Assembly: GCA_031291635.1 (NCBI GenBank)
Contig: JARLIR010000008.1
Span: 1 to 64,000, forward strand
Direction: 5' to 3'
Source of the DNA: Rhizomicrobium sp.
Lineage (GTDB): Bacteria; Pseudomonadota; Alphaproteobacteria; Micropepsales; Micropepsaceae
DNA: 64,000 bases
Position numbers and translations under genes: made by a program. Of this stretch, positions 28,239 through 38,629 are shown in pieces. Under the pieces are notes generated by a model, which did no database searches, was not told the DNA's origin, and saw nothing but the letters and a program-made list of their open reading frames with translations. How positions within the stretch are numbered: the stretch's first letter is position 1; each line of letters opens with the position of its first letter.

Positions 28239-30898
28239 GCGGCCTCAATCGGAATGGTAATGGCAAAGATGGTTCCGGAAGGATCGGTCCGGTGCCGTGC
28301 GATGATGGTGGCGCCCATGGCTTCGACAAAGCCGCGGCTGATGGCAAGGCCAAGCCCGGTTCCGGCGCGCTGGCGATCGCTGGCTTGCACGCGGAAGAAT
28401 TTGTCGAAGATACGCTCCAAATCCTCTGGCGGTACGCCTGGGCCTTGGTCGCGGATTTCGACCATCACTTGGCCGCCGATTTTTTCCGCCGCAACCTCGA
28501 CCACAGAGCCCGGCGTCGCATATTTTCCGGCATTGTCGAGCAGATTGAACAGCACCTGCTCAAACAGCACCGGGTCCAGCGGGACCAAAGGCAGGTTCGG
28601 CGCCAGCACCAGTTTCAGCGTGTGGTCGCCCAGAACCCGGCCCGCCCGGCGCAAGGCGCTGCCGATGACATCGCCAAGATCGGTGGCTTCCAGCTTGGGT
28701 GCCAGGGCGCCGGATTCCAGCCGCGTCATGTCGAGCAGATTGGCGATGAAGCGATTCAGGCGTTCGGCTTCGTCTTGGATGGTGCCCACCAGTTCGCGAT
28801 GATCCTCGGCACCCAGTGACGCTTCCAGCCCTTTCAGGCTCGAAGCCGCGCCCAGAATGACGGCTAAAGGCGTGCGCAAATCATGGCTGATCGAGGTCAA
28901 AAGCGCCGCCCGCAGCTTTTCGGTTTCGGCGGCGAGGCGGCCTTTTTCGATGTCATCGGCGAGCTGGATACGTTCAATGGCAAGAGCGGCCTGATCGGCC
29001 AAAGCATCAAACAGGCGGCGCTGTTCAGGCGTCAGCAGGGCGCCCGGCTTGTCACTGTCGAGGCCGATGACGCCGATAGTGCCGCGCCCAGTACGCATCG
29101 GCAGATAAAGCCGTTTGGCGCCGGGCAAGGAATCGGCGCCGCGCCCGGCCGGGGTGGCATGGTCCCCAACCCAATGGGCGGCGGCGATTTCCGATTCGTC
29201 CAGGCCGTCATCCGGCGGATAGCCGGCGCGCACCGTCAGATGTCCATTCTCCGGCAGCAAAATCACCACCCGCACCTTCAGCATCTGGGCGATTTGAAAC
29301 GAGGTGGCCCATAAGAGATCGTCGAGGGCAAAAACACCGGCCAATTTGCGGCTGAACTGGTACAGGCTGTCGGTTACCGCCGCCCGCTCGCGCGCCACAA
29401 TGGCTTGCGCCCGTACCCGCGCCGTCAGATTGCTGGCGATCACCGCGACAATGGCGAAGGTCACCAACACCACGACATTTTCCGGATCGGCGATGGTGAA
29501 GGTGTAAAGCGGCGGCAGAAAGAAAAAGTTGAAAGCCAACACCGCCACGATGCTGGCGAACAAAGATGGCCACAAGCCATAGCGCACCGCACTCGCCAGC
29601 ACCGCGATGAGAAAGACCAATCCGACATTGGTGACGCCGAGCGTGCGTTTGAGCACAATCCCGCTGGCCAGCGCCAAAGCGGCAAAAACAAAACTCTCCC
29701 AATAGCCGCGCCGCTCCACGGGCGGCAGCAAGCGTGTCACCGGCTCTTTGCCGCGCATCGCCCGGCTCAATTGCTCCGGCACGACATGGACGCTGACCCC
29801 ACCGGCGCGGCGGATGATTTCGTAGGTCGTGGAGCGCCGCAGCAGCGTCTCCCACCAGGAGCGGCGCGTGGTCGAGGTGACGATATGGGTGAAATTGTTG
29901 GCGTGGGCGTAAGCCACAATACCGTCCGCGACATTGGCGGCCGGAATGGTCACGGTCTGTCCACCCAGACGTTCCGCCACCCGCATAGCCTCGGCGACGC
30001 GGTCACGCTCCTCGTCGGAATAATGCTGCGCGGACGGGGTTTCGACGTAAGCCGCGCTCCAGGAGGCATGCAGCCGGTCGGCCAGACGCCTGCCATAACG
30101 CACCAGCGCGGCGCCGCCTGCCCGCTCGTTGACACGCACCAGCACCCGCTCGCTCGCCTCCCAGGGTCCTTGGATGGCATGGCTGCGCATGTAGCTGACC
30201 ATCTGGTCATCGACGCGCTGGGCGGTGCGGCGCAAAGCGATCTCGCGCAAAGCGGTGAGATTGCCGGGCACAAAATAATTTTGCGCCGCGCGCTCAGCGG
30301 CTTCCGGCAGATAAACCTTGCCCTCTTTCAAACGCTGGATCAGATCGTCCGGCGTCAGATCGATCAGCTCGACATCATTGGCGCGGTCCAGAACCTTGTC
30401 TGGCACCGTCTCGCTGACCCGCACCTTGGTGATGCGGGCGACGACATCATTCAGGCTTTCCAGATGCTGGACGTTCAGGGTTGAATAGACATCGATCCCA
30501 GCGGCCAGAAGCTCTTCGACATCGAGATAACGTTTGGGGTGACGGCTGCCTTCGACATTGCTGTGGGCCAACTCGTCCACCAGCACCAGTTTGGGGCGGC
30601 GCAGCAGGATGGCATCAAGGTCCATCTCATGCAGCACCCGGCCCTTGTAAGGGATGTGGCGCTTGGGGATGATTTCGAGATTGCGGGTGAGGTGTTCGGT
30701 TTCGACCCGCCCATGGGTCTCGACCACACCAATCACCACATCGACGCCTTCGAGCTTGCGCTGCCGGGCGGAGGACAGCATTTCGTAGGTCTTACCCACG
30801 CCCGGCGCAAAGCCGAGAAAGATTTTGAGCCGCCCGTGACCCTCTTGGGCGGCATCCGCCAAGAGGGCTTCGGGCGACGGGCGTGGGGCATCACTCAT
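28235..30898 (-). CDS. kdpD: Sensor histidine kinase KdpD
   Basis: GRLKIFLGFAPGVGKTYEML...DELAHSNVEGSRHPKRYLDVEELL; USP domain; HisKA TSISHDLRTPLAVILG. Confidence 0.97.
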   Translation of the reverse strand: MSDAPRPSPEALLADAAQEGHGRLKIFLGFAPGVGKTYEMLSSARQRKLEGVDVVIGVVETHGRVETEHLTRNLEIIPKRHIPYKGRVLHEMDLDAILLRRPKLVLVDELAHSNVEGSRHPKRYLDVEELLAAGIDVYSTLNVQHLESLNDVVARITKVRVSETVPDKVLDRANDVELIDLTPDDLIQRLKEGKVYLPEAAERAAQNYFVPGNLTALREIALRRTAQRVDDQMVSYMRSHAIQGPWEASERVLVRVNERAGGAALVRYGRRLADRLHASWSAAYVETPSAQHYSDEERDRVAEAMRVAERLGGQTVTIPAANVADGIVAYAHANNFTHIVTSTTRRSWWETLLRRSTTYEIIRRAGGVSVHVVPEQLSRAMRGKEPVTRLLPPVERRGYWESFVFAALALASGIVLKRTLGVTNVGLVFLIAVLASAVRYGLWPSLFASIVAVLAFNFFFLPPLYTFTIADPENVVVLVTFAIVAVIASNLTARVRAQAIVARERAAVTDSLYQFSRKLAGVFALDDLLWATSFQIAQMLKVRVVILLPENGHLTVRAGYPPDDGLDESEIAAAHWVGDHATPAGRGADSLPGAKRLYLPMRTGRGTIGVIGLDSDKPGALLTPEQRRLFDALADQAALAIERIQLADDIEKGRLAAETEKLRAALLTSISHDLRTPLAVILGAASSLKGLEASLGAEDHRELVGTIQDEAERLNRFIANLLDMTRLESGALAPKLEATDLGDVIGSALRRAGRVLGDHTLKLVLAPNLPLVPLDPVLFEQVLFNLLDNAGKYATPGSVVEVAAEKIGGQVMVEIRDQGPGVPPEDLERIFDKFFRVQASDRQRAGTGLGLAISRGFVEAMGATIIARHRTDPSGTIFAITIPIEAA

Positions 30899-30907
30899 AC
30901 CGGCATA

Positions 30908-31486
30908 TTAGCGGGCCGCCGCATCCAGCGCGAGGTTGAGCTTTAAGACATTCACATGTGGTTCGCCGATTAGCCCTGCCAGACGGGCTTCGGTATGGGC
31001 CGCCACCAGCTTGCGCAGTGTGGCTTCGTCCAGCTTTCTGGCCTTGGCGACACGCGGAATCTGAAACAGCGCCGCCGCCGGCGTGATGTCGGGGTCCAGG
31101 CCGCTGGCCGAGCTGGTGACCAGATCGACCGGCACTGGTGCTCCCGGATTTTCCGCCCGCAAAGCTTTGGTGTCCGCGGTAACGCGGTCGATCAGTTTCT
31201 TGGAGGTCGGGCCGAGATTGGAGCCGCCGGAATTGGTCGCGTCATAACCATTGCCCGCCGCAGAGGGGCGGCTATGGAAGTAGCGCGCCGAGGCGAAGTT
31301 TTGGCCGATCAGTTCCGAACCGATCACTTTGCCCTTCTGCGTGATCAGGCTGCCCTCGGCTTGGTGCGGGAACACCACCTTGCCGATGCCGGTAACGGCG
31401 AGGGGATAGAGAAAGCCGGTCAGCAGCGTCATCAGAACCAGCATGACAAGCGCGGGACGAATTTGCTTAAGCATCATAGACCTCAC
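30908..31486 (-). CDS. kdpC: Potassium-transporting ATPase subunit KdpC
   Basis: [26 protein letters not shown]...[40 protein letters not shown]. Confidence 0.95.
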   Translation of the reverse strand: MRSMMLKQIRPALVMLVLMTLLTGFLYPLAVTGIGKVVFPHQAEGSLITQKGKVIGSELIGQNFASARYFHSRPSAAGNGYDATNSGGSNLGPTSKKLIDRVTADTKALRAENPGAPVPVDLVTSSASGLDPDITPAAALFQIPRVAKARKLDEATLRKLVAAHTEARLAGLIGEPHVNVLKLNLALDAAAR

Positions 31487-33519
31487 ACCAATCCAAAGGC
31501 AGCAACGGCCATATCGATCAGCTTGATGCCGATGAAGGGCACGATGATACCGCCAAGACCATAGACAACGAGATTGCGCCCCAAGAGTGCTGCCGCACCG
31601 ATGGGCCGGTAAGTGACGCCTTTCAGCGCCAGCGGGATCAGCGCCACGATGATCAAGGCATTGAAGATGATCGCCGACAGGATGGCGCTTTGCGGCGAAT
31701 GCAGCCCCATGATGTTGAGCGCTTGCAGCTGCGGATAAAAGGCAATGAACATCGCCGGAATGATGGCGAAATACTTGGCCACGTCATTGGCGATGGAGAA
31801 GGTCGTCAGCGCCCCGCGGGTCATCAAGAGTTGCTTGCCGATTTCGACGATCTCGATGAGCTTGGTGGGATCACTGTCGAGATCGACCATGTTGCCCGCT
31901 TCGCGCGCCGCCATGGTGCCGGTATTCATAGCGACACCGACATCGGCTTGCGCCAAAGCGGGCGCGTCATTGGTGCCGTCACCGCACATGGCCACCAGCT
32001 TGCCTTTGGCCTGCTCCTCGCGGATCAGCGCCAGCTTCATTTCCGGCGTCGCTTGCGCCAGGAAGTCATCCACGCCGGATTCCGCGGCAATGGCGGCGGC
32101 GGTAAGCGGATTGTCACCGGTGATCATCACGGTGCGGATACCCATTTGGCGCAGCGCCGCAAAACGTTCCTTGATACCGCCCTTCACGATGTCTTTGAGA
32201 TGAATGACGCCGAGCAACTTGCCATTCAGCGCCACGGCCAGAGGCGTGCCACCTTGCTTGGCGATGCCATCGGAGATGACCTTAAGGGCATCGGCATTAG
32301 CGGCCAGCGGCCCGACCCAACCCATCACCGCATCGACTGCGCCTTTACGGATGGAGATGCCCTCCACATCGATGCCGCTGATGCGGGTCTGGGCGGAGAA
32401 GGGGACAAAAGCGGCTTGCACCACCTCGCGGCCACGGATGCCATAGCGCTCTTTGGCAAGAACGACGATGGAACGGCCTTCCGGGGTCTCATCGGAGAGC
32501 GACGCCAGCTGCGCCGCATCGGCGAGTTCGCGCTCCTCCACGCCAGGCACCGGCAGGAAAGCCGTGGCTTGGCGATTGCCCAGCGTGATGGTGCCGGTTT
32601 TGTCGAGCAGCAGCGTGTCGACATCGCCTGCCGCTTCCACGGCGCGGCCCGACACCGCCAGCACATTGAATCGCACCAGCCGGTCCATACCGGCAATGCC
32701 GATGGCCGATAACAGCGCCCCGATGGTGGTGGGGATCAAAGTGACGAACAGCGCCACCAGCACCAGCACGGTGATTTTCCCGCCCGCATAAGTGGCAAAG
32801 GCCGGAATGGTTGCTACCGCGAAGACGAAGATCAGCGTCATGCCGGCCAGCAAGATATTGAGCGCGATCTCGTTCGGTGTCTTCTGCCGTTCAGCCCCTT
32901 CCACCAGCGAGATCATGCGATCGAGAAAGGTAGAGCCTTGCGTCGCCGTGATCCGCACCACGATGAAGTCGGAGAGGACGCGGGTGCCGCCGGTCACCGC
33001 CGACCGGTCGCCGCCGGATTCGCGAATCACTGGGGCGCTTTCGCCGGTGATGGCCGATTCGTCGACCGAAGCGATGCCTTCGATCACCTCGCCATCAGAG
33101 GGGATCAACTCACCCACCTCCACCAGCACCAGATCGCCGCGCTCCAGTTGGAAGGCCGGGATTTTCTCCCACAATTTGGCCTTGGGCTCGACCAGGCGCT
33201 TGGCTGTCATGTCGACTTTGGAGCGGCGCAAATAAGCTGCCCGTGCTTTGCCTCTGCCTTCGGCCAAAGCCTCGGCGAAATTGGCAAACAACACCGTGAA
33301 CCACAGCCAAATGTTGATCTGCAGCGCGAAGGCAAAGGCGCCATTGCCCAGCATCGTGTCGCGGATGAAGAGAATGGTGGTGAGGGTCGCCACAATTTCG
33401 ACGACGAACATCACCGGATTCTTCACCATCGCCCGGGGGTCGAGCTTTTGCACCGCGCCAAGGATGGCGGGGAGGATGACGCGCTCACGCGGAGCGGCAA
33501 CTGTCACTAAATTGTCCAT
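31483..33519 (-). CDS. kdpB: Potassium-transporting ATPase subunit KdpB
   Basis: P-type ATPase [61 protein letters not shown]. Confidence 0.97.
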   Translation of the reverse strand: MDNLVTVAAPRERVILPAILGAVQKLDPRAMVKNPVMFVVEIVATLTTILFIRDTMLGNGAFAFALQINIWLWFTVLFANFAEALAEGRGKARAAYLRRSKVDMTAKRLVEPKAKLWEKIPAFQLERGDLVLVEVGELIPSDGEVIEGIASVDESAITGESAPVIRESGGDRSAVTGGTRVLSDFIVVRITATQGSTFLDRMISLVEGAERQKTPNEIALNILLAGMTLIFVFAVATIPAFATYAGGKITVLVLVALFVTLIPTTIGALLSAIGIAGMDRLVRFNVLAVSGRAVEAAGDVDTLLLDKTGTITLGNRQATAFLPVPGVEERELADAAQLASLSDETPEGRSIVVLAKERYGIRGREVVQAAFVPFSAQTRISGIDVEGISIRKGAVDAVMGWVGPLAANADALKVISDGIAKQGGTPLAVALNGKLLGVIHLKDIVKGGIKERFAALRQMGIRTVMITGDNPLTAAAIAAESGVDDFLAQATPEMKLALIREEQAKGKLVAMCGDGTNDAPALAQADVGVAMNTGTMAAREAGNMVDLDSDPTKLIEIVEIGKQLLMTRGALTTFSIANDVAKYFAIIPAMFIAFYPQLQALNIMGLHSPQSAILSAIIFNALIIVALIPLALKGVTYRPIGAAALLGRNLVVYGLGGIIVPFIGIKLIDMAVAAFGLV

Positions 33520-33528
33520 GGGTCTTTC

Positions 33529-35256
33529 TCAGTAAAGGGTGCCGGCCTGCATCGCGAAATGTTCCGCGAGCGGACCAAGGGCCAAGGCCGGTAAGAAGGT
33601 GAGGCCGCCAACGATCACCAACACGCCTGCCAAGAGGCCGACAAAAAGCGCACCGGTGGTAGGGAAGGTGCCTTCGGAGGGCGGCACGATTTTCTTGGCT
33701 GCGAGCGAGCCTGCCACCGCCAGCATCGGCACGATCCACAAGAAGCGTCCCAGCAGCATCGAGATGCCGAGCAGCAGATTGTAGAACACCGTATTGGCGG
33801 TCAGCCCGGCAAAAGCGCTGCCGTTGTTACCGGCAGTGGAACTGAAGGCATAGAGGATCTCGCTAAAGCCATGCGGTCCGGAATTGTTCAGCCCCGCAAG
33901 CCCCGCTGGCGCCACACTGGCAATCGCGGCTGGAACCAGCACCGCCAGAGGGGTGACGAGAATGGCCAGAATCGCCATCTTCACTTCTTTGGCTTCGAGC
34001 TTCTTGCCGAGATATTCCGGCGTCCGCCCGACCATCAGCCCGGCCACGAACATGGTGACGATGGCAAACAGCAAGATGCCGTAAAGCCCCGACCCCGTGC
34101 CGCCGAAGATGACTTCGCCAAGCTCTATATTGACCATGGGAACCAACCCGCCCAGCGGCGTAAAGCTGTCATGCATGGCATTGACCGAGCCGTTGGACGC
34201 ATCGGTGGTCGCAGTGGCCCAGATGGTGGAATTGGTGATACCGAAGCGGACGTCCTTGCCTTCCATATTGCCACCCGCCTGCGTCGCGCTGGCTGTTTGA
34301 TCGATATGAAGCGCCGCCAGTTTGGCGCTGGGCTGATTTTCGGCCCAGGTGGAAACGGCTTGGCCGCCGAGATAAAGCTGGCCCATCACGGCGAAGATCG
34401 CCCAGCCTTGGCGCGTGTTTCCCACCATCTTACCGAAGGTGTAGGTGAGCGCCGCGCTGATGGCGAAAATCGACCACAGCTCGATCAGATTGGTGAGGCC
34501 GTTCGGGTTTTCGAAGGGATGGGCCGAATTGGCGTTGAAGAAACCGCCGCCATTGGTGCCCAGCATCTTGATCGCTTCCTGGGACGCCACCGGTCCTTGG
34601 GCGATGATCTGCTTGGCGCCTTCCAGCGTTGTCGCCAGCGTGTAGCTGGCAAAGTTCTGCGGCACACCTTGCCACAAGATCACCAACGCCATCACGAAGG
34701 CCAGCGGCAGCAGCACGTACAGGGTCGTGCGGGTGAGATCGACCCAGAAATTGCCCACCGTCTTGGCTGAGCGCCGGGCAAAGCCGCGGATCAAGGCGAT
34801 GGCGAGCGCGATACCGGTCGCGGCCGAAACGAAATTGTGTGTCGTCAGCCCTACCATCTGGGTGAAATAGCTGAGCGTGGATTCGCCGCTATAGGATTGC
34901 CAGTTGGTGTTGGTGATGAAACTGACCGCGGTGTTGAAGGCCAGATCCGGTGTCACATTGGGCAAGCCCTGCGGATTGAAGGGCAGGTAAGCTTGGCAGC
35001 GCAGTATCGCATACAGCAGCGAAAAGCCTGCAATGCTGAAGGCCAGCATGGCCAGGGCATAACCGGTCCAATGCTGTTCTTCGTCTGCGCGGATACCGCA
35101 AAGCCGATAGATCAGCCTTTCGACGGGGCCGAAAATCGGGGAGAGGAAGGTGCGCTCGCCTTGAAACAAGGCGGCCATATAGCCGCCAAGAGGCTTCACG
35201 CTCAGGGTGACCAGCGCTGCGAACAGCGCGATCTGCAATAGGGCGTTGATGGTCAT
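33529..35256 (-). CDS. kdpA: Potassium-transporting ATPase subunit KdpA
   Basis: [22 protein letters not shown]...[26 protein letters not shown]. Confidence 0.97.
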   Translation of the reverse strand: MTINALLQIALFAALVTLSVKPLGGYMAALFQGERTFLSPIFGPVERLIYRLCGIRADEEQHWTGYALAMLAFSIAGFSLLYAILRCQAYLPFNPQGLPNVTPDLAFNTAVSFITNTNWQSYSGESTLSYFTQMVGLTTHNFVSAATGIALAIALIRGFARRSAKTVGNFWVDLTRTTLYVLLPLAFVMALVILWQGVPQNFASYTLATTLEGAKQIIAQGPVASQEAIKMLGTNGGGFFNANSAHPFENPNGLTNLIELWSIFAISAALTYTFGKMVGNTRQGWAIFAVMGQLYLGGQAVSTWAENQPSAKLAALHIDQTASATQAGGNMEGKDVRFGITNSTIWATATTDASNGSVNAMHDSFTPLGGLVPMVNIELGEVIFGGTGSGLYGILLFAIVTMFVAGLMVGRTPEYLGKKLEAKEVKMAILAILVTPLAVLVPAAIASVAPAGLAGLNNSGPHGFSEILYAFSSTAGNNGSAFAGLTANTVFYNLLLGISMLLGRFLWIVPMLAVAGSLAAKKIVPPSEGTFPTTGALFVGLLAGVLVIVGGLTFLPALALGPLAEHFAMQAGTLY

Positions 35257-35259
35257 GGG

Positions 35260-35349
35260 TCAGAACTTCTCGGGCTTGATCAGCGCGATGACGAGATAAA
35301 CGGCGATGATCACGGTCACCGCCGCGGCCAGGATGTAGTCGAAGCTCAT
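35260..35349 (-). CDS. kdpF: KdpF small subunit (29 aa)
   Basis: MSFDYILAAAVTVIIAVYLVIALIKPEKF immediately upstream of kdpA. Confidence 0.88.
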   Translation of the reverse strand: MSFDYILAAAVTVIIAVYLVIALIKPEKF

Positions 35350-35356
35350 CGCCGCC

Positions 35357-35440
35357 TCACAACCGGTCGCAGGCAAAAACATAAGCGGTGCAAAGGGCAA
35401 AAAAGCCCGTTCCGAGCACCAGCATGACGATATCGAGCAT
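35357..35440 (-). CDS. 27-aa single-TM microprotein at head of kdp operon (not in ORF track)
   Basis: MLDIVMLVLGTGFFALCTAYVFACDRL*, preceded by GGAGGTTCAC-ATG (strong Shine-Dalgarno); lies just upstream of kdpF. Confidence 0.7.
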   Translation of the reverse strand: MLDIVMLVLGTGFFALCTAYVFACDRL

Positions 35441-35568
35441 GTGAACCTCCGCAAGTTGGGGCGGAGGGTGGGCAAAGCTGCATATAAATTCGAGAGGGGG
35501 CGTGAGGCTAAGGCCTATAGATCCCATATAGAGGCGCCGGTCTTAGCAAGGCGTCGCAAGGGAAAAAT

Positions 35569-35601
35569 GATGGTGGAGCCCGGAGGGGAAGCCCCACCAT
35601 C
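35569..35601 (-). terminator. Rho-independent terminator downstream of the antiporter gene
   Basis: GATGGTGGAGC ... GCCCCACCATC stem with T-run on the minus strand (aaaaa at 35563-35567). Confidence 0.7.
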
Positions 35602-35622
35602 AGTTCGTCAGCGTTGAAAATG

Positions 35623-36927
35623 CTAGGCCTCTACCCCCACCGGAACCGCGTAACCGGCGCGGGGGAGAAGAAACCGCAGCAACGGGCCGGTCATCACCGT
35701 CGTCGTCACCGCCATGATCACCAGCATGGTGAAGACATTCTGCGGGATGAAGCCAAGATCGAAGCCGATGTTGAGCACGATCAGTTCCATCAAAGCCCGG
35801 GTGTTCATCAAGGAGCCGAGAATGGTCGATTCCTTGTGATTGAAACCGGCCAGCCGTCCGGCGACATAGACCGGAATGATCTTGCCCAGGATTGCTGCCG
35901 CTAAGACCAGCGCCAGCCATTGCCAATCCGAGGCGCTGACCAGCCCCAGCACATTGGTGCGCAAGCCCGTGTAGGTGAAGAAGACCGGCAGGAAAAAGAC
36001 CAGCACGAACTTGCCGATTTGGGCCCGCCAGGCTTCGACGAATTTGCGCTCATGATGAAACAGCAGCCCCGCCAGGAAGCCGCCGAAAATTGTGAAGATG
36101 CCGAGCTTGTAGGTGCAGATGCCAATGGCAAAGACGAAGCATAAGATCACCGTCATCAAATTGGGCGGGATATGGCCGTCGATCACCGGCAGCTTCACCA
36201 GCAGCTTGTGCGCCAGGGGGCGCAATACGAACCAGGACACCAAGGCGAGCAAAACGATGCCACCTACTTGCAAGCCAACCCCTTCGGCGGAAAACTTGGC
36301 GGAGGCGTAGGCCGAAATCGCTGCCAACAGCACCCACCCAACCACGTCATTTGCGGCGGCAGCGGAAATCGCAACGACGCCGATTTCCCGTCCTGTCAGG
36401 CCAAACTCCCGCAGAATACGGCCCAGAATCGGCACCGCCGTGATGGCCAGGCCAACGCCGAAAAACAGGCTGTAGGTCAAAGGATCGATGGTAGGCGCCA
36501 GATGGGGTGCCGAGATCTGGCCGATGCCGAAGCCGAGGGCGAAAGGAACCATGATGGAGGCAGCGGCAATGCCGATCACGCCATTGCGGTTCTTGGCATG
36601 GGCGAGGTGGCCGAATTCGAAATCGATACCGATCTGGAACATCAGCAAAACAAGCCCAATCTGGCTGATGATAGTGATCGGCGCGGAAGCTTTGGCGCCG
36701 AACAAAAATAGCGAGGCATCGGGAAAGAAATGCCCGAACAAAGAGGGGCCCAAAATGAGACCCGCGAGGATCTCGCCAATCACCCCCGGCTGGCCGAAGC
36801 GGCGCAGGAGCTGGTTACCCGCCCGCGCGGCGGCAATCATCACGATAAGCTGCAGCAAGACCGAAAACAGCAAACCTTCCGTCTGATGAACTGACGAATG
36901 CATCAATATCCTCCACAGCACGGCCAT
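35623..36927 (-). CDS. Cation:proton antiporter (CPA2 / KefB-like membrane domain)
   Basis: LLRRFGQPGVIGEILAGLILGPSLFG...GLVLLMFQIGIDFEF...SISAAAANDVVGWVLLA-type region; 434 aa. Confidence 0.88.
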   Translation of the reverse strand: MAVLWRILMHSSVHQTEGLLFSVLLQLIVMIAAARAGNQLLRRFGQPGVIGEILAGLILGPSLFGHFFPDASLFLFGAKASAPITIISQIGLVLLMFQIGIDFEFGHLAHAKNRNGVIGIAAASIMVPFALGFGIGQISAPHLAPTIDPLTYSLFFGVGLAITAVPILGRILREFGLTGREIGVVAISAAAANDVVGWVLLAAISAYASAKFSAEGVGLQVGGIVLLALVSWFVLRPLAHKLLVKLPVIDGHIPPNLMTVILCFVFAIGICTYKLGIFTIFGGFLAGLLFHHERKFVEAWRAQIGKFVLVFFLPVFFTYTGLRTNVLGLVSASDWQWLALVLAAAILGKIIPVYVAGRLAGFNHKESTILGSLMNTRALMELIVLNIGFDLGFIPQNVFTMLVIMAVTTTVMTGPLLRFLLPRAGYAVPVGVEA

Positions 36928-37066
36928 GACCGTGACGTTGTTGGCGGCACTGCAAAGGGTGCGCGCAACTGAGATTAATTTTCGGATTGGTTCGCCGCGG
37001 CCCTCGAGCGCGCGTGCGATCTCCTATATGCCTCAGTTTTATCATTGGTGCAATTCCAAAATCTGT

Positions 37067-37103
37067 AATATCAGCGCCTCATGACCAAAGTTGCGCTAAT
37101 ATT
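37067..37103. promoter_or_regulatory. Imperfect inverted repeat upstream of the first halogenase gene
   Basis: AATATCAGCGC - 15 nt - GCGCTAATATT (10/11 complementary), 20 bp upstream of ATG 37124. Confidence 0.45.
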
Positions 37104-37123
37104 GTTGCCAGGGGGCCACAACG

Positions 37124-38629
37124 ATGAACGGCAATAACATTCGCACGGTGTTGATCGTCGGCGGCGGCACCGCTGGCTGGATGGCGGCGGCGAGCCTCGC
37201 CAAATTCCTCGAAAACATGAACATCACCATCCGCTTGGTGGAGTCCGAGGAAATCGGCACCGTAGGCGTGGGCGAAGCCACCATCCCGCCGATCATCGAT
37301 TTCATCCGCGTGCTCGGCATCGACGAAAACGATCTCATCCGTCAGATCAAAGCCACCTTCAAACTTGGCATCGGCTATCGCGATTGGACACGGCCGGGCC
37401 ACAGCTACTTCCACCCCTTCGGACCGACCGGCTTTGGTATGGGCCCGGTCTCCTTCAACGCCTATTGGTTGAAGATGTATCTGGCGGGCGAGGCGGCGCG
37501 GCTGGAGGAATATTCCATGCAGTCCGTGGCCGCCGAGCAAGGCCGCTTCATGCGTCCGGTGCATGCCCCCAACACCCCGCTCAACAAGATTACTTACGCG
37601 CTGCATTTCGATGCCTCGCTGTTTGCCCGCTATCTGCGCGGTTATGCCGAAAAGCGCGGTGTGGTGCGCAGCGAAGGCAAAGTGCGCACCGTCACGCTCA
37701 AGCCTGAGGACGGCTTCATCGAATCGGTGACGCTGGAAAACGGCGACACCATCGCCGCAGATCTCTTTATCGATTGCAGCGGTTTTCGCGGCCTCTTGAT
37801 CGAGCAGGCGTTGAAGACGGGTTACAATGATTGGACACATTGGCTGCCCTGCGACCGCGCCTTGGCCGTGCCCTGTGCTGCTAGTGGTCCGCCCGCCTCC
37901 TACACCCTGGTCACGGCGCGTGAGGCCGGTTGGCAATGGCGCATCCCGCTACAGCACCGTGTCGGCAACGGCCATGTCTATTGCAGTGGCTTCACCTCCG
38001 ACGAAAAAGCGCAGGATATTCTGCTTGCCAATCTGCAGGGCAAGCCGTTGGCTGATCCTTTGCCGCTGCGCTTCACCACAGGCAGCCGCAAAAAGGCCTG
38101 GAACAAAAACTGTGTCGCTTTGGGTCTGGCCTCGGGGTTTTTGGAGCCGCTGGAATCAACCAGCATCCATCTCATTCATCGCGGCATCGCCATGCTGCTC
38201 AAATTCTTCCCGGATCGTAGTTTCCAGAAAGCCGACATCGATCGCTACAACAAGATTTTCGAATTCGAATTCAGCCGGGTGCGCGATTTTCTTTTGCTGC
38301 ACTATACCCAAACGGAACGTGAGGGGGCGTTCTGGGAGCATTGCCGCAACATTCCCTTGACCGACAGCCTGCAGGAAAAGCTCGACCTCTTTCGGAGCCA
38401 CGGCCGCATCCTGCGCGAGGATACCGAGCTTTTTCCGGTGCAGAGCTGGCTCTTCGTCATGATCGGCCAGAATATCATCCCGCGCGGCTATGACCCTCTC
38501 GCCGACACGCTGGACCCGGAGAAGATCAAAACCAATCTGAAGGACATTCGCGCTGTGGTGAAACGCTGTGCCGAGTCCATGCCGACGCATCAAGCCTTCA
38601 TCGCACAGAACTGCGCCATGAAGACCTAA
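37124..38629 (+). CDS. Flavin-dependent tryptophan 7-halogenase-like protein (paralog A)
   Basis: VLIVGGGTAGWMAAASLA, VGVGEATIPPI, ATFKLGIGYRDW, GWQWRIPLQHRVGNGHVYCS (WxWxIP), SGFLEPLESTSIHLI. Confidence 0.92.
   Translation: MNGNNIRTVLIVGGGTAGWMAAASLAKFLENMNITIRLVESEEIGTVGVGEATIPPIIDFIRVLGIDENDLIRQIKATFKLGIGYRDWTRPGHSYFHPFGPTGFGMGPVSFNAYWLKMYLAGEAARLEEYSMQSVAAEQGRFMRPVHAPNTPLNKITYALHFDASLFARYLRGYAEKRGVVRSEGKVRTVTLKPEDGFIESVTLENGDTIAADLFIDCSGFRGLLIEQALKTGYNDWTHWLPCDRALAVPCAASGPPASYTLVTAREAGWQWRIPLQHRVGNGHVYCSGFTSDEKAQDILLANLQGKPLADPLPLRFTTGSRKKAWNKNCVALGLASGFLEPLESTSIHLIHRGIAMLLKFFPDRSFQKADIDRYNKIFEFEFSRVRDFLLLHYTQTEREGAFWEHCRNIPLTDSLQEKLDLFRSHGRILREDTELFPVQSWLFVMIGQNIIPRGYDPLADTLDPEKIKTNLKDIRAVVKRCAESMPTHQAFIAQNCAMKT

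Noticed and set aside
29405-30484. 359-aa plus-strand ORF opposite kdpD
   Set aside because: Shadow of a well-supported kdpD reading frame.
37124-37500. Apparent loss of catalytic Lys in halogenase A (GIGY versus AIKF in RebH)
   Set aside because: Counting the remembered RebH sequence places Lys79 at the earlier NASYK position, which is retained here as ATFK; the second Lys is not the catalytic one.
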